From Nitratireductor sp. (GTDB taxonomy: Bacteria > Pseudomonadota > Alphaproteobacteria > Rhizobiales > Rhizobiaceae), in the NCBI RefSeq assembly GCF_017794765.1, contig NZ_CP051236.1:2866176-2930175 (forward strand): a stretch of DNA of 64,000 nt. Direction: 5' to 3'. Positions within the stretch are counted from its first letter, which is position 1. The number at the start of each line of letters is the position of its first letter. Of the stretch, positions 1-8,625 are shown one piece after another. The position numbers and the translations under genes are program-made. Under the pieces are notes generated by a model, which was not told the origin of the DNA, made no database searches, and saw nothing but the letters and a program-made list of their open reading frames with translations.

Positions 1-9
1 CATAGATTT

Positions 10-131
10 CGCTTGGGTTACCTCCTCCCAACCCTGGCGAATAGACCGGCAACCTCCTCCTCCCAAAATTGCCGGTCATCCCATAACGACATCCGCCGAA
101 CCTCCTCCCTCGGCGGGTGTCGTTTTTTTTT
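10..131 (+). ncRNA. Anti-Shine-Dalgarno small RNA, cuckoo/CcsR/alpha-r14-like, three hairpins
   Basis: Three consecutive hairpins each expose a CCTCCTCCC-type loop. Hairpin 1 pairs 10-19 with 30-39 (one T-T mismatch and one G-U) around ACCTCCTCCC at 20-29. Hairpin 2 has a perfect 9-bp stem, 44-52 with 69-77, around 53-68, which holds CCTCCTCCTCCC. Hairpin 3 has a stem of about 15 bp, 85-99 with 110-124 (one G-U), around ACCTCCTCCC at 100-109, and runs into nine T at 123-131. Known of the family: alphaproteobacterial cuckoo RNAs (CcsR1-4 of Rhodobacter, related alpha-r14 RNAs of rhizobia) are stress-linked sRNAs with this motif in stem-loops and are expected to pair with purine-rich ribosome-binding sites. 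The usual unit has two loops; here there are three. The promoter and possibly more hairpins lie before base 1. Strand is set by the T-run. Confidence 0.85.
85..131 (+). terminator. Intrinsic terminator formed by the third anti-SD hairpin
   Basis: A stem of about 15 bp (85-99 with 110-124) is followed by a T tract reaching 131. It ends the sRNA and stops seven bases before the end of the convergent gene at 138-710. No T-run follows on the minus strand, so it looks one-directional. Confidence 0.8.
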
Positions 132-137
132 CGTCCC

Positions 138-710
138 TCAGCGTTCCCCGCGCACACCGCGTTTTTTCCATTCGGTCAGTCTCATGATGTCCGGCGTGCC
201 TCCGGCCGGCTCAAACCAGCTATCCACCGCCCAATCCTCACCGCTCTTCGTTCGAAGCACGGCTGTCGCATGCGGGTAACGCACGTCGAGGAAGAATCCG
301 CGCGCGGAGTTTCGCCGGACTGTGTGATGACGAAGAAGCCCATGCCGCTCCAGATAGCGCAGGAGCGTATGCGTGTTTCGCGACTCGTCGATGCAATCCA
401 TCTGGCCATAGACATGAGCACCGCCGGGTGCCGATTTCGGATCGTCCCTCACTCCGATAACCCGCGTTGCCAAAGTTTCGAAATAGCGCACCGCCTTTGC
501 CACGGCTGCCCGTTCAGCTCTCGCAGACGCTTTGCCTGATGCCATGATGGCAATCAGTCTCCGCCTGACCCCGGCGTCGATCGTCATGCTTTTCTTGTAA
601 AAGCAGCCATAACCGCTGCACACATACAGTCGCTCCGCCTTCGCTCCGCCTGCCCAGAGGAGTGCCAACGCAACGCAAACCGATACAACACGTAAAATTT
701 CAAGCCCCAT
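138..710 (-). CDS. Hypothetical secreted protein (190 aa)
   Basis: I do not recognise a family. The N-terminus is a clear signal peptide: a hydrophobic core about residues 7-20 and a likely cut after AKA near residue 25. The mature protein begins with a short Cys-containing segment (YVCSGYGCFYK) that could form a disulfide in the periplasm. The rest is basic and globular with no further membrane segment. It stands alone: it is convergent with the anti-SD sRNA, whose terminator abuts its stop codon, and divergent from trmFO. Conserved-hypothetical status is likely, since frame and composition match the neighbours. Confidence 0.8.
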   Translation of the reverse strand: MGLEILRVVSVCVALALLWAGGAKAERLYVCSGYGCFYKKSMTIDAGVRRRLIAIMASGKASARAERAAVAKAVRYFETLATRVIGVRDDPKSAPGGAHVYGQMDCIDESRNTHTLLRYLERHGLLRHHTVRRNSARGFFLDVRYPHATAVLRTKSGEDWAVDSWFEPAGGTPDIMRLTEWKKRGVRGER

Positions 711-832
711 GCACGTAGTTTAAGCTGCGTTTATTCACGAGGGAAGCGCTCCCGACGGCACGCTGCATATTTGGTTAGCGCTCCTCGTCCTATGGCGTTG
801 CATTCCCCGGCATGGCAGCTTATCTCCTCCCC

Positions 833-2236
833 ATGAAACCGATACACATCATTGGCGGCGGTCTTGCCGGTTCAGAAGCTGCCTGGCAGATCGCACAGGC
901 GGGAATTCCCGCAATTTTGCATGAGATGCGACCGGTGCGCGGCACCGATGCTCACAAGACCGACAGCTTGGCCGAGCTGGTCTGTTCCAATTCCTTCCGT
1001 TCCGATGACGCAGAGACCAATGCGGTCGGCCTGCTCCACGCGGAAATGCGATTGGCGGGTTCGCTCATCATGCGTTCGGGCGACGCCAATCAGGTGCCGG
1101 CCGGCGGTGCGCTTGCAGTGGATCGTGACGGCTTCTCACAAGCCGTTACGGCAGAGCTTGAGGCCCACCCGTTGATCACCATCGAACGCGAAGAGATCAC
1201 CGGCCTACCGCCCGAGGACTGGGACCTGGCAATTATTGCCACGGGTCCCTTGACCGCACCGGCACTTGCAGAAGCGATCTCGCAGGCTACCGGCGCCGAA
1301 TCTCTCGCATTCTTTGACGCCATCGCCCCCATCGTTCATTTCGATTCCATCGATCTGAACGTGGCATGGTTCCAGTCTCGCTATGACAAGGTCGGCCCCG
1401 GCGGTACGGGCAAGGACTACATCAACTGTCCCATGGACAGGGCGCAGTACGAAGCATTCATTCAAGCTTTGCTCGATGGCGGCAAGACCGAATTCAAGGA
1501 GTGGGAAGGCACGCCCTATTTCGACGGCTGCCTCCCGATCGAGGTAATGGCGGAGCGAGGCCCCGAAACGCTCCGTCATGGTCCGATGAAACCTATGGGG
1601 CTGACCAATGCGCATATGCCCGATCAGAAGCCCTACGCGGTGGTCCAACTGCGGCAGGACAATGCGCTGGGCACGCTCTACAATATGGTCGGATTTCAGA
1701 CGAAGCTGAAGTATGGTGAGCAAACTCGCATTTTCCGTATGATCCCTGGTCTGGAAAACGCCGAGTTCGCCCGCCTCGGTGGGCTGCATCGCAACACTTA
1801 TCTGAATTCTCCGACCCTTCTGGACGGCACTTTGCAGCTGAAGAGCCGTCCAGGACTTCGTTTTGCCGGCCAGATCACCGGCTGCGAAGGCTACGTGGAA
1901 AGCGCGTCCATGGGATTGATCGCTGGTCGCTTTGCTGCTGCCGAACGCTTGGGCCGCCCTATTCCCGTGCCACCAGCGACCACCGCTTTCGGTGCCCTGC
2001 TCAACCACATCACCGGCGGACACATTCTTTCGGATGACGAACCCGGCAAGCGATCATTCCAGCCGATGAACGTCAATTTCGGCCTTTTCCCTCCCGTCGA
2101 AGTTCCCAAGCCGGAAGGCAAGCGACTTCGCGGCAAGGAAAAATCAGTAGCAAAGAAGAAGGCACTCACAGCGCGCGCACTGGTGGACTTCAAGGCATGG
2201 CTTGATGGGCTTCCCGCAGCTGAGGCAGCCGAATAG
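833..2236 (+). CDS. trmFO: Methylenetetrahydrofolate-tRNA-(uracil-5-)-methyltransferase TrmFO
   Basis: FAD- and folate-dependent enzyme making m5U54 in the T-loop of tRNA, with methylene-THF as carbon donor. The start at 833 gives [13 protein letters not shown], placing the FAD-binding GGGLAG at residues 8-13 as in the family. Other hallmarks are [10 protein letters not shown] and [14 protein letters not shown] in the first 110 residues, and [12 protein letters not shown] in the C-terminal third. Length 467 aa is typical. An in-frame ATG at 812 would add seven residues. Neither start has a purine-rich Shine-Dalgarno; the bases before 833 are pyrimidine-rich (CTCCTCCCC), so initiation may be leaderless or SD-independent. 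Single-gene unit with its own terminator downstream. Confidence 0.95.
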   Translation: MKPIHIIGGGLAGSEAAWQIAQAGIPAILHEMRPVRGTDAHKTDSLAELVCSNSFRSDDAETNAVGLLHAEMRLAGSLIMRSGDANQVPAGGALAVDRDGFSQAVTAELEAHPLITIEREEITGLPPEDWDLAIIATGPLTAPALAEAISQATGAESLAFFDAIAPIVHFDSIDLNVAWFQSRYDKVGPGGTGKDYINCPMDRAQYEAFIQALLDGGKTEFKEWEGTPYFDGCLPIEVMAERGPETLRHGPMKPMGLTNAHMPDQKPYAVVQLRQDNALGTLYNMVGFQTKLKYGEQTRIFRMIPGLENAEFARLGGLHRNTYLNSPTLLDGTLQLKSRPGLRFAGQITGCEGYVESASMGLIAGRFAAAERLGRPIPVPPATTAFGALLNHITGGHILSDDEPGKRSFQPMNVNFGLFPPVEVPKPEGKRLRGKEKSVAKKKALTARALVDFKAWLDGLPAAEAAE

Positions 2237-2272
2237 TTCGGTCCAGAGAAATCTCTGATGTGCAGGTTATTA

Positions 2273-2305
2273 GGGGTGCGGTTCGCGCACCCCTTCTTCT
2301 TTCCG
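2273..2305 (+). terminator. Intrinsic terminator after trmFO
   Basis: GGGGTGCG (2273-2280) pairs with CGCACCCC (2286-2293) around a 5-nt loop, followed by a T-rich tract (ttcttcttt). It lies between trmFO and the convergent DUF4153 gene. Confidence 0.75.
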
Positions 2306-2330
2306 GGGCATTGCAACAGTCCGCTAAACC

Positions 2331-4088
2331 CTACTCCCAGTCTCTGCTTCGCAACAGAATCGCGCCTGAGAAATTCTCCAGCACTGTTTCGGGATATGAA
2401 CGGGCGTAAAGATACGTGGGGATCAGCACGATCTGTCTGCCTTCCGCCTCGAGGCGCAATACAGCCGATTGATCGACTTTCGAGGACAGCTCGACGATTC
2501 TCGCTGCATCGATCCTGAAGAGAATGGGAGCGCCGGCTTCCGGCGCCAGCGATACGGCGTTGGGTTTCAGCACCGGCCTGAGACGGGTTCCGCCTGGTAG
2601 GGACAATGAGACGCTCGCTGTATCTTCCTTGTAGAGCTGTACGTTCTGAACAAGTACATCGAACCCATCCAGGGCAACGGTGACTGCTGTACCGCTGTTA
2701 TAGGAAAACCCCTGGCGCCCACGCTGAACGGCATTGTCCGGATCCAGATTCCACGCATGGGCAATCTGCCGATAGAGGCTTTCCTCTCCAGACGGCGCGA
2801 ACCCTTCGGGAGCCACGCCAAGCTCGGCATTCTCTCCACCGAGATAGCGCAGAACGGCAAGCGCTTCCGCCTTCGTTTGAAGGTCCTCAGGCTCGCCACG
2901 GACGATATGAAGAAAGCGCGCCTGTTGCGAACTGATGGACCAGTTTACAGCCCCCTGAGGCCCGAAACTGCCAATGAGAAGCGCGATGACTGGCAGGCCT
3001 GCGACCACTCGAATATCGCCGCGCAGAGGTCGGACCGTCTGCAGGATGACCAGAGCGAGCATCACAACGCCGAAAAGCCCCAGGAAATAGCGTTCCACAG
3101 TCCATCCGAAAGCGCTCACGCGCAACCACAGAGCGTAAAAAAGAAGGCCAAGCGGGACCAGAAGGATCAACGGCCAGAATCGCACGAAAAATCGGGTCGG
3201 CGCGCGTGCCGTATCGAGAAACGGTTTGGTCAAAAGCAGAACCGCAACGGTACAGACACCATAGGTAAGCACCAACCAGCCGATCTGCCCCTGCGGTACC
3301 TCTCCGGTTACAACGATCTTTGCCGTGTAGAGATGCAGGATTACCGCATAGATGATGAGAAGCGGAACAGCGGCAAAGTCGCCAAGCGCCCGCATTCCAT
3401 GTTGCATCATGTCATGTTCGCGCCCGCCGGGCTCCTCATTGAACACAAAGGGGGTCTGACCAAGACCGAACAGCGGAGCAACGAAGAGCCCAATGGACAC
3501 CCAGATGTGCCCGTAGAGATCGTTGGGTATGTCTATACCGAAGAGGTGTGTGAGGCTCGCCAGTATTGCAGAAACACCACCCCCGAAGAGGACGAATGCT
3601 AGGATCGCGAGCGCAGCCGCAAAAGCCAGGCGTGCCGTGAACATCCAGAAGGCGGCGCCTGTCCCTCTGCCAGCAAAGGGCGCGACGGGTACGAATGTCG
3701 CCAGAGAGAGAAGAAAAGCCCACTCTACGGTTCGCGCACTTATGGGTGGCCACATCACGGTGAAGGCTGCCAATCCGGCGAGAACGGGCAGGATGTAACA
3801 GGGCCACACCGAGAGGCGCCTGGATTGGGCAAACAGCGTTGCGGCAAATGACGCAAGCACCGCCGCAATCAACGCAAAGACCTGATTTTCCTGAGGCACA
3901 ACGCCGAAGAGCCGGGATGAAAACAGAGTGTTGTCGGCAACGATGGCATTCGCCTGGGCCGCCGTGAGAAGCAGAAAGCCGACAGTAACCGGAAAGCGTG
4001 AGACAGCTTCTCCCATCGCGGAAACGGCTTCCTGCAGTGACGCCAGCCAGCCGATGCCCGCATGGGTTCTATTCAGTTTTTCTGACAA
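2331..4088 (-). CDS. DUF4153 domain-containing membrane protein
   Basis: A 585-residue polytopic inner-membrane protein. About ten hydrophobic segments fill residues ~35-370, followed by a soluble C-terminal domain of about 200 residues with little hydrophobicity, probably periplasmic. The pattern and the central GLGQTPFVFNEE / LHLYTAKI region fit the DUF4153 family; no biochemical function is established. The start is a TTG at 4088 with GAGGA seven bases upstream. It follows the NDUFAF6-like gene by 68 bases on the same strand, so it may be the last gene of the yajC-secDF transcript. Confidence 0.85.
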   Translation of the reverse strand: MSEKLNRTHAGIGWLASLQEAVSAMGEAVSRFPVTVGFLLLTAAQANAIVADNTLFSSRLFGVVPQENQVFALIAAVLASFAATLFAQSRRLSVWPCYILPVLAGLAAFTVMWPPISARTVEWAFLLSLATFVPVAPFAGRGTGAAFWMFTARLAFAAALAILAFVLFGGGVSAILASLTHLFGIDIPNDLYGHIWVSIGLFVAPLFGLGQTPFVFNEEPGGREHDMMQHGMRALGDFAAVPLLIIYAVILHLYTAKIVVTGEVPQGQIGWLVLTYGVCTVAVLLLTKPFLDTARAPTRFFVRFWPLILLVPLGLLFYALWLRVSAFGWTVERYFLGLFGVVMLALVILQTVRPLRGDIRVVAGLPVIALLIGSFGPQGAVNWSISSQQARFLHIVRGEPEDLQTKAEALAVLRYLGGENAELGVAPEGFAPSGEESLYRQIAHAWNLDPDNAVQRGRQGFSYNSGTAVTVALDGFDVLVQNVQLYKEDTASVSLSLPGGTRLRPVLKPNAVSLAPEAGAPILFRIDAARIVELSSKVDQSAVLRLEAEGRQIVLIPTYLYARSYPETVLENFSGAILLRSRDWE

Positions 4089-4156
4089 GAGATTTCCTCA
4101 ATCGGGACCGCGGGGCGAACACGAACATGTGAGAACGGCGCAAATGGGGCAGCAGC

Positions 4157-5005
4157 TTATCGCCAGCCTCTCGCAGCGCGTTTCAATATGAGCCAGTGAC
4201 GCCGCCATAAAGCAAGAGAGACAATTTCATCAAGAACGGCCTCTCCCCTGGCCTCGAGACGATCAAGGTAAGCGCCTGAAAGCCCTGCAGGCAAAAACGC
4301 CGGGCGCAGGCTGGCTGGAAGATCTTTCGCCCCTTGTTCAAACCTGGTCGCATGGTGTCTGCCGAGCGCAATCATCGCGGCAAGCGCGCGCGCCGATCCC
4401 GCCTTGTCCTCTCCGTTCAACAGCGCCTCGCGCGTGGTTCCCGCAGCCGCGAGCAAATCCCCTGGAACATAGCACTGCCCGCGCCTGCGGTGGATAGGTA
4501 GCATACGCAGGAGCCCGGCGATGGCCTGCGCACAGCCAGCATGCCCGGCAACCGCCGAAAACCGCATTGCAGCAGGCGTGTCAAGCACCAGACCGGCAAG
4601 CTGGATCAGCGCAGATGCAGTTTCACCGCAATAGCCTTCCAGGTCGTTCCGGCTCGGCATCGGATCGTCATAAAGATCGAAGGTGCGCGCTTCCAGGAGG
4701 TCCAGCAGCGGCTGGACCGGAAGCTGATGAGAACGAACGGCGTTGAGCAGTGCTACCGCAAGCGGCGAGCCTTCCGCACTTTCCGATGCTGTCTGTGCCG
4801 TCAGAACATCACGCCAGAACTGCAGCCGCACCTCGCCTGGCAGGGCTTCGCTCACGCGGTCCCGTATTCCTGCCACCTCAGCGTTGAACGCGTAAAGTGC
4901 AAAAAGGGCTGAGCGCTTTTCTGCTGGAGCATAAAGGACCGAAAGATAGCGATCCGGGTCAGCCTCCCGCACCAGAGAAACGACGTATTGATGCCCGTCA
5001 GCCAT
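4157..5005 (-). CDS. Squalene/phytoene synthase-like protein, NDUFAF6-type
   Basis: Has the all-alpha fold signature of the trans-isoprenyl diphosphate synthases, but the Asp-rich metal-binding motifs are degenerate. The first site reads AFNAEVAGIRD instead of a D-rich motif, and the second reads GLLRMLPIHRRRGQCYVP, lacking the DxxxD. RLQFWRDVL and YCGETASAL are as in the mitochondrial complex I assembly factor NDUFAF6. Known: NDUFAF6 belongs to this family and is thought to act in complex I assembly, not terpene synthesis. Inferred: the same role here, at the inner membrane. It starts one base after the stop of the Mth938 gene, so the two are translationally linked. A real terpene synthase is unlikely without hopanoid or carotenoid neighbours. 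Confidence 0.8.
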   Translation of the reverse strand: MADGHQYVVSLVREADPDRYLSVLYAPAEKRSALFALYAFNAEVAGIRDRVSEALPGEVRLQFWRDVLTAQTASESAEGSPLAVALLNAVRSHQLPVQPLLDLLEARTFDLYDDPMPSRNDLEGYCGETASALIQLAGLVLDTPAAMRFSAVAGHAGCAQAIAGLLRMLPIHRRRGQCYVPGDLLAAAGTTREALLNGEDKAGSARALAAMIALGRHHATRFEQGAKDLPASLRPAFLPAGLSGAYLDRLEARGEAVLDEIVSLALWRRHWLILKRAARGWR

Positions 5006-5006
5006 C

Positions 5007-5399
5007 TTAATCGACAGCGATCAGCGCTGCAGCCACAGTCCGGTCCTCGGCCAGAAGCACATTGTAAGTCCGCACCGCCGCGCCGGTGGCCATTGTTTCT
5101 ACCGCCACACCGGCCTCGCGAAACCGCTTGCGGAGCTCAGCCGGCATCGGAATAAGCTGCTCCCCCGTACCAACAAGCAGGATGTCGAATTCACCGGCTT
5201 CATCGAACATGCGGGCAAGATCCGCCTCCTCCAGATCGCGGAAACCTCTGACATCCCACCCGTGTATGCCCGAAGGGAGACACAGGATCGAGCCACGGTG
5301 GGACATGTCGGCAAAGCGGAAACCGCCATTGCCATAGGCATCAATCGGAGCACGGCCCGGAAAGTGGGCCGCGCGGATTTCGATACCGCCCGCCATCAC
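5007..5399 (-). CDS. Mth938-like (DUF498) domain protein, NDUFAF3-type
   Basis: A 130-residue single-domain protein of the Mth938/DUF498 family, recognised by FADMSHRGSILCLPSG, the central DILLVGTG and AVRTYNVLLAEDRTVAAALI near the C-terminus. The human homologue NDUFAF3 is a complex I assembly factor. In alphaproteobacteria the gene is typically beside secDF, as here: its ATG overlaps the secDF stop by four bases (ATGA), and the NDUFAF6-like gene starts one base after it ends. No signal peptide or membrane segment, so cytoplasmic or peripheral. Confidence 0.9.
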   Translation of the reverse strand: MMAGGIEIRAAHFPGRAPIDAYGNGGFRFADMSHRGSILCLPSGIHGWDVRGFRDLEEADLARMFDEAGEFDILLVGTGEQLIPMPAELRKRFREAGVAVETMATGAAVRTYNVLLAEDRTVAAALIAVD

Positions 5400-7966
5400 T
5401 TGGCCGGCAGCTGTCCGGCCGTCTCCGAGCCGGCTGCTTCATCGTCAGCCTGCTCCGCCCCCAGCGCACCAGTGGAGCGCATGCGGAACAGGATCAGCAA
5501 CGGCCCTGCGATGAAGATCGATGAATAAGTGCCGATCACCACGCCGAAGATCATCGCCGCCGTAAAGGAGCGAATAACCTCGCCGCCGAAGACAAACAGA
5601 GCCGCAAGCGCGAGTAGCGTCGTCACCGACGTCATGATGGTACGCGAGAGCGTCTGGTTCATCGACAGGTTCAGAAGCTCCGGCAGCGGCATCTTCTTGA
5701 ACCGTCTGAGATTCTCGCGAACACGGTCATAGACGACCACGGTATCGTTCAGCGAGTAGCCGACAATTGTCAGAATTGCCGCAATACTCGAAAGGTTGAA
5801 TTCGATCCCGGTAATCACGAAGAACCCGACCGTCATGATCACATCGTGCAGCGTCGCCAGGATCGCACCCACGGCAAATTGCCACTCGAACCGCAACCAG
5901 ATGTAGATCAGGATCGCCATCAGCGATACGAGCACCGCTATGGTGCCGGCGCGTGCGAGTTCACCAGAGACTGTCGGCCCGACCACTTCGACACGGCGGA
6001 ATTCATAAGCGTCTTCAAGCTCACCGCGAATCTTGGTGATCACGGTCTGCTCCGCATTCTCACCGCCATCCTGCGCCTGAACCCGGATCAGCACCTCGCG
6101 CGGATCGCCGAATTCCTGAACCTGGATTTCGCCAAGGTTGAGATCGGAAAGACGGGCTCGAATATCGCTTAGATCCGCCGGGCCTTCGCGAGACTGGACC
6201 TCGATCGAAGAACCGCCCTTGAAGTCAATGCCGTAGTTCATGTTCACGGTCATGAACAACGCCACCGCCGCGATCGAAGCAATGGCCGAGAGCGTAAAGG
6301 TGAGGCGCCGCAACTTCATGAAGCTGACGCTGGTATTGTCCGGTACAAAACGCAGCGGTGTGCGCGGCAGTTCCTTCGGACGGCGACGGCGCACCCAGTC
6401 GGCCACGATCCAGCGTGTCAGCGTATAGGCTGTGAACACGGTCGTGGCGATACCGATGGCAAGCGTGACAGCGAAGCCGCGGATCGGTCCGGATCCGAGA
6501 TAGAAAAGGATGATGGCGGCGATCAGTGTCGTCACATTGGCATCCACAATCGTCGCCAGAGCCTTGGAGAAACCGGTGTCTACTGCCTGGATCAATGAGC
6601 GCCCGCCGGACCGCTCCTCGCGTATTCGCTCGAAGATAAGCACACTGGAATCGACCGCCATGCCAATCGTCAGAACGATACCGGCAATGCCGGGAAGCGT
6701 AAGGGTTGCCCCGAGCGCCGAAAGGATCGCGATGATCATGGTCACGTTCGCCGCGAGCGCCACGACGGCGAACACACCGAGCAGCCCATAGGCTGCGATC
6801 ATGAACAGGACGACGAGTGCAGCACCGATGACCGAAGCGATCTTGCCTGCGTCGATCGAGTCCTGCCCAAGGCCCGGACCCACCGTACGCTCTTCAATGA
6901 TTGTCAGCGTTGCCGGCAGCGCGCCCGCGCGCAGCAGAACTGCCAGGTCATTGGCCGACTGAACGTCGAAACTTCCCGATATCTGCCCTGTGCCGCCCAG
7001 AATGGGCTCGCGAATTTGCGGGGCAGAGATGACCTGATCGTCAAGAATGATGGCGAACAACCGCCCGACATTCTCCTGCGTCGCCTGGCCAAAACGGGTC
7101 GCGCCCTTGGTGTCGAAGCGAAAGCTCACCACAGGCTCGTTGGTTCGCTGATCGAATGTCGCCTGCGCATCCACGAGGTTTTCACCCGAGACGATGACCC
7201 GATCCTCGATCAGATAGGGAACCGGTGGATCATCCACCGAATACTTGATCGTCGTACCAATTGGCGGGCGTCCGTTGATCGCCTCTTGCACCGGCACCGA
7301 CTGGTCCACCATCTGGAACGTAAGCTTGGCCGTCTGACCGAGAATGTCCTTCAGGCGCTGAGGATCCTGAAGACCCGGCACCTGAACCAGAATACGGTCT
7401 TCACCCTGACGTTGAATGATCGGCTCGGTCGTACCGAGTTCGTTGACACGACGCCCCACCACCTCGATGGACTGCGACAGGGCAGAGGAAACCCGGTAGT
7501 TGATCCCCTCCTCCGTCAATGAGTAACGCAGAAGCCCCGGCTCCGGCTCCGTCAGTTGGAGTTCGGTGACGGTGCCCCCGCCGAACAGGCCCGAGTTAAC
7601 CGGCTGGGTCAGATCGCGAAGTGCCTCCCTGGCCTCCGCCACCTGACCGGCATCGCGAATGCGCACCTGCACGGATTGGCCTGATCCCGTCAGCCCGGTA
7701 TAGCCGATCCGCTTCTCGCGCAGCAGCCTTCGGATATCGTCACGTGTTGTGACAATGCGCTCTTCGATCAGTTCCTGCTTTTCGATCTGCAGAAGAATAT
7801 GCGAACCGCCCTGAAGGTCGAGACCCAACGTCATCGGCCGTGAAGGCGCCCAGCTTGGCATCGAGGACAAGTATGATGGCGGTATGATGTTCGGCGCCGC
7901 ATAGGCGACGCCAAGCGCCACGGCCAGCCATATGAGGATCGTTTGCCAGCGCGAGAAATGTAGCAT
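5396..7966 (-). CDS. secDF: Protein translocase subunit SecDF (fused)
   Basis: Proton-driven accessory motor of the Sec translocon: a natural SecD-SecF fusion of 856 aa. The SecD half begins with a membrane anchor (MLHFSRWQTILIWLAV), then the LGLDLQGG motif and the large periplasmic P1 domain, then six membrane segments with the GIAGIVLTIGMAVDSSVLIFERIREE signature region. The SecF half starts near FVPDNTSVSFMKLRRLTF, has MNYGIDFKGG, and repeats the membrane module with VGYSLNDTVVVYDRVREN. The start at 7966 was chosen because GAGG lies four bases upstream and homologues begin at this residue; the frame is open to 8023. Follows yajC by 69 bases. Confidence 0.97.
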   Translation of the reverse strand: MLHFSRWQTILIWLAVALGVAYAAPNIIPPSYLSSMPSWAPSRPMTLGLDLQGGSHILLQIEKQELIEERIVTTRDDIRRLLREKRIGYTGLTGSGQSVQVRIRDAGQVAEAREALRDLTQPVNSGLFGGGTVTELQLTEPEPGLLRYSLTEEGINYRVSSALSQSIEVVGRRVNELGTTEPIIQRQGEDRILVQVPGLQDPQRLKDILGQTAKLTFQMVDQSVPVQEAINGRPPIGTTIKYSVDDPPVPYLIEDRVIVSGENLVDAQATFDQRTNEPVVSFRFDTKGATRFGQATQENVGRLFAIILDDQVISAPQIREPILGGTGQISGSFDVQSANDLAVLLRAGALPATLTIIEERTVGPGLGQDSIDAGKIASVIGAALVVLFMIAAYGLLGVFAVVALAANVTMIIAILSALGATLTLPGIAGIVLTIGMAVDSSVLIFERIREERSGGRSLIQAVDTGFSKALATIVDANVTTLIAAIILFYLGSGPIRGFAVTLAIGIATTVFTAYTLTRWIVADWVRRRRPKELPRTPLRFVPDNTSVSFMKLRRLTFTLSAIASIAAVALFMTVNMNYGIDFKGGSSIEVQSREGPADLSDIRARLSDLNLGEIQVQEFGDPREVLIRVQAQDGGENAEQTVITKIRGELEDAYEFRRVEVVGPTVSGELARAGTIAVLVSLMAILIYIWLRFEWQFAVGAILATLHDVIMTVGFFVITGIEFNLSSIAAILTIVGYSLNDTVVVYDRVRENLRRFKKMPLPELLNLSMNQTLSRTIMTSVTTLLALAALFVFGGEVIRSFTAAMIFGVVIGTYSSIFIAGPLLILFRMRSTGALGAEQADDEAAGSETAGQLPAK

Positions 7967-8035
7967 GGGGCCTCGTCGGTTCGGTTTGGAAGGGCCGTTT
8001 TGCCGGCCCTTTCCGGCAATCACGTCATATTGCGG

Positions 8036-8383
8036 TTATTTCTTGGCGGCCTGGCTGTTGTCAGCCACCGGTTCGCCCTTCACGCGCACCTCGGCAAGCA
8101 TCGAGCGCATGGCCGTCACCTTGTTTCCGCCGCCGAGATCGATTTCAAGCTCGGCATCGTTGATGACCTTCGTCACCTTTCCGACAAGGCCGCCACCCGT
8201 AACCACCGTGTCGCCGCGGCGAACAGCGGCCAGCATTTCGGTACGTTTCTTCATTTGCTGCCGCTGTGGGCGGATTATGAGGAAATACATGATCACAAAG
8301 ATCAGGACGAAAGGCAGGATGCTGACAAAGATGTCAGGCGCTCCACCTGCGCCAGCCTGTGCGTATGCCGGGGTGATGAACAT
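8036..8383 (-). CDS. yajC: Preprotein translocase subunit YajC
   Basis: Small single-span partner of SecDF (115 aa). One membrane helix about residues 18-36 ends in the family signature YFLIIRPQRQQMKKR, followed by the cytoplasmic domain with RRGDTVVTGGGLVGKV. The start at 8383 (MFITPAYAQ) has AGGAG six bases upstream; the frame extends to 8422, but that adds a segment homologues lack. First gene of the minus-strand translocase operon. The gap to secDF contains a GGCCCTT/AAGGGCC hairpin (7990-8011) without a T-run, possibly a processing or attenuation site. Confidence 0.95.
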   Translation of the reverse strand: MFITPAYAQAGAGGAPDIFVSILPFVLIFVIMYFLIIRPQRQQMKKRTEMLAAVRRGDTVVTGGGLVGKVTKVINDAELEIDLGGGNKVTAMRSMLAEVRVKGEPVADNSQAAKK

Positions 8384-8434
8384 CGAAAACTCCTGATATG
8401 CGCCGGACATCCGGCTGGTCATAAATGTGGCCGG

Positions 8435-8462
8435 AATATAGACTTTCGCCTATCCATTGCAA
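8435..8462 (-). promoter_or_regulatory. Predicted sigma-70 promoter of yajC-secDF
   Basis: Read on the minus strand: TTGCAA (8457-8462), 16-bp spacer, TATATT (8435-8440). Transcription would start near 8428, about 45 bases before the yajC ATG. Confidence 0.55.
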
Positions 8463-8574
8463 CTGTTCACCGTCTCTGCGCACGGACTTCTGAGGGCTTG
8501 TGCACTCCCGCTCCGCACTCAGTACCGCAATGCCCCCTTCCCGGCTTGCAAATACCGCGCCCCTATGAAAGAAC

Positions 8575-8590
8575 CGTACCGTACGGTACG
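8575..8590. promoter_or_regulatory. Perfect 16-bp palindrome, possible operator
   Basis: CGTACCGTACGGTACG is identical to its reverse complement. It lies 36 bases before the DUF815 ATPase start in the divergent yajC/ATPase intergenic region, which suits a dimeric repressor site. The regulator is unknown. Confidence 0.4.
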
Positions 8591-8625
8591 CAATTCATGA
8601 CAGCATGCTCCTTCGTGAGGGAATC

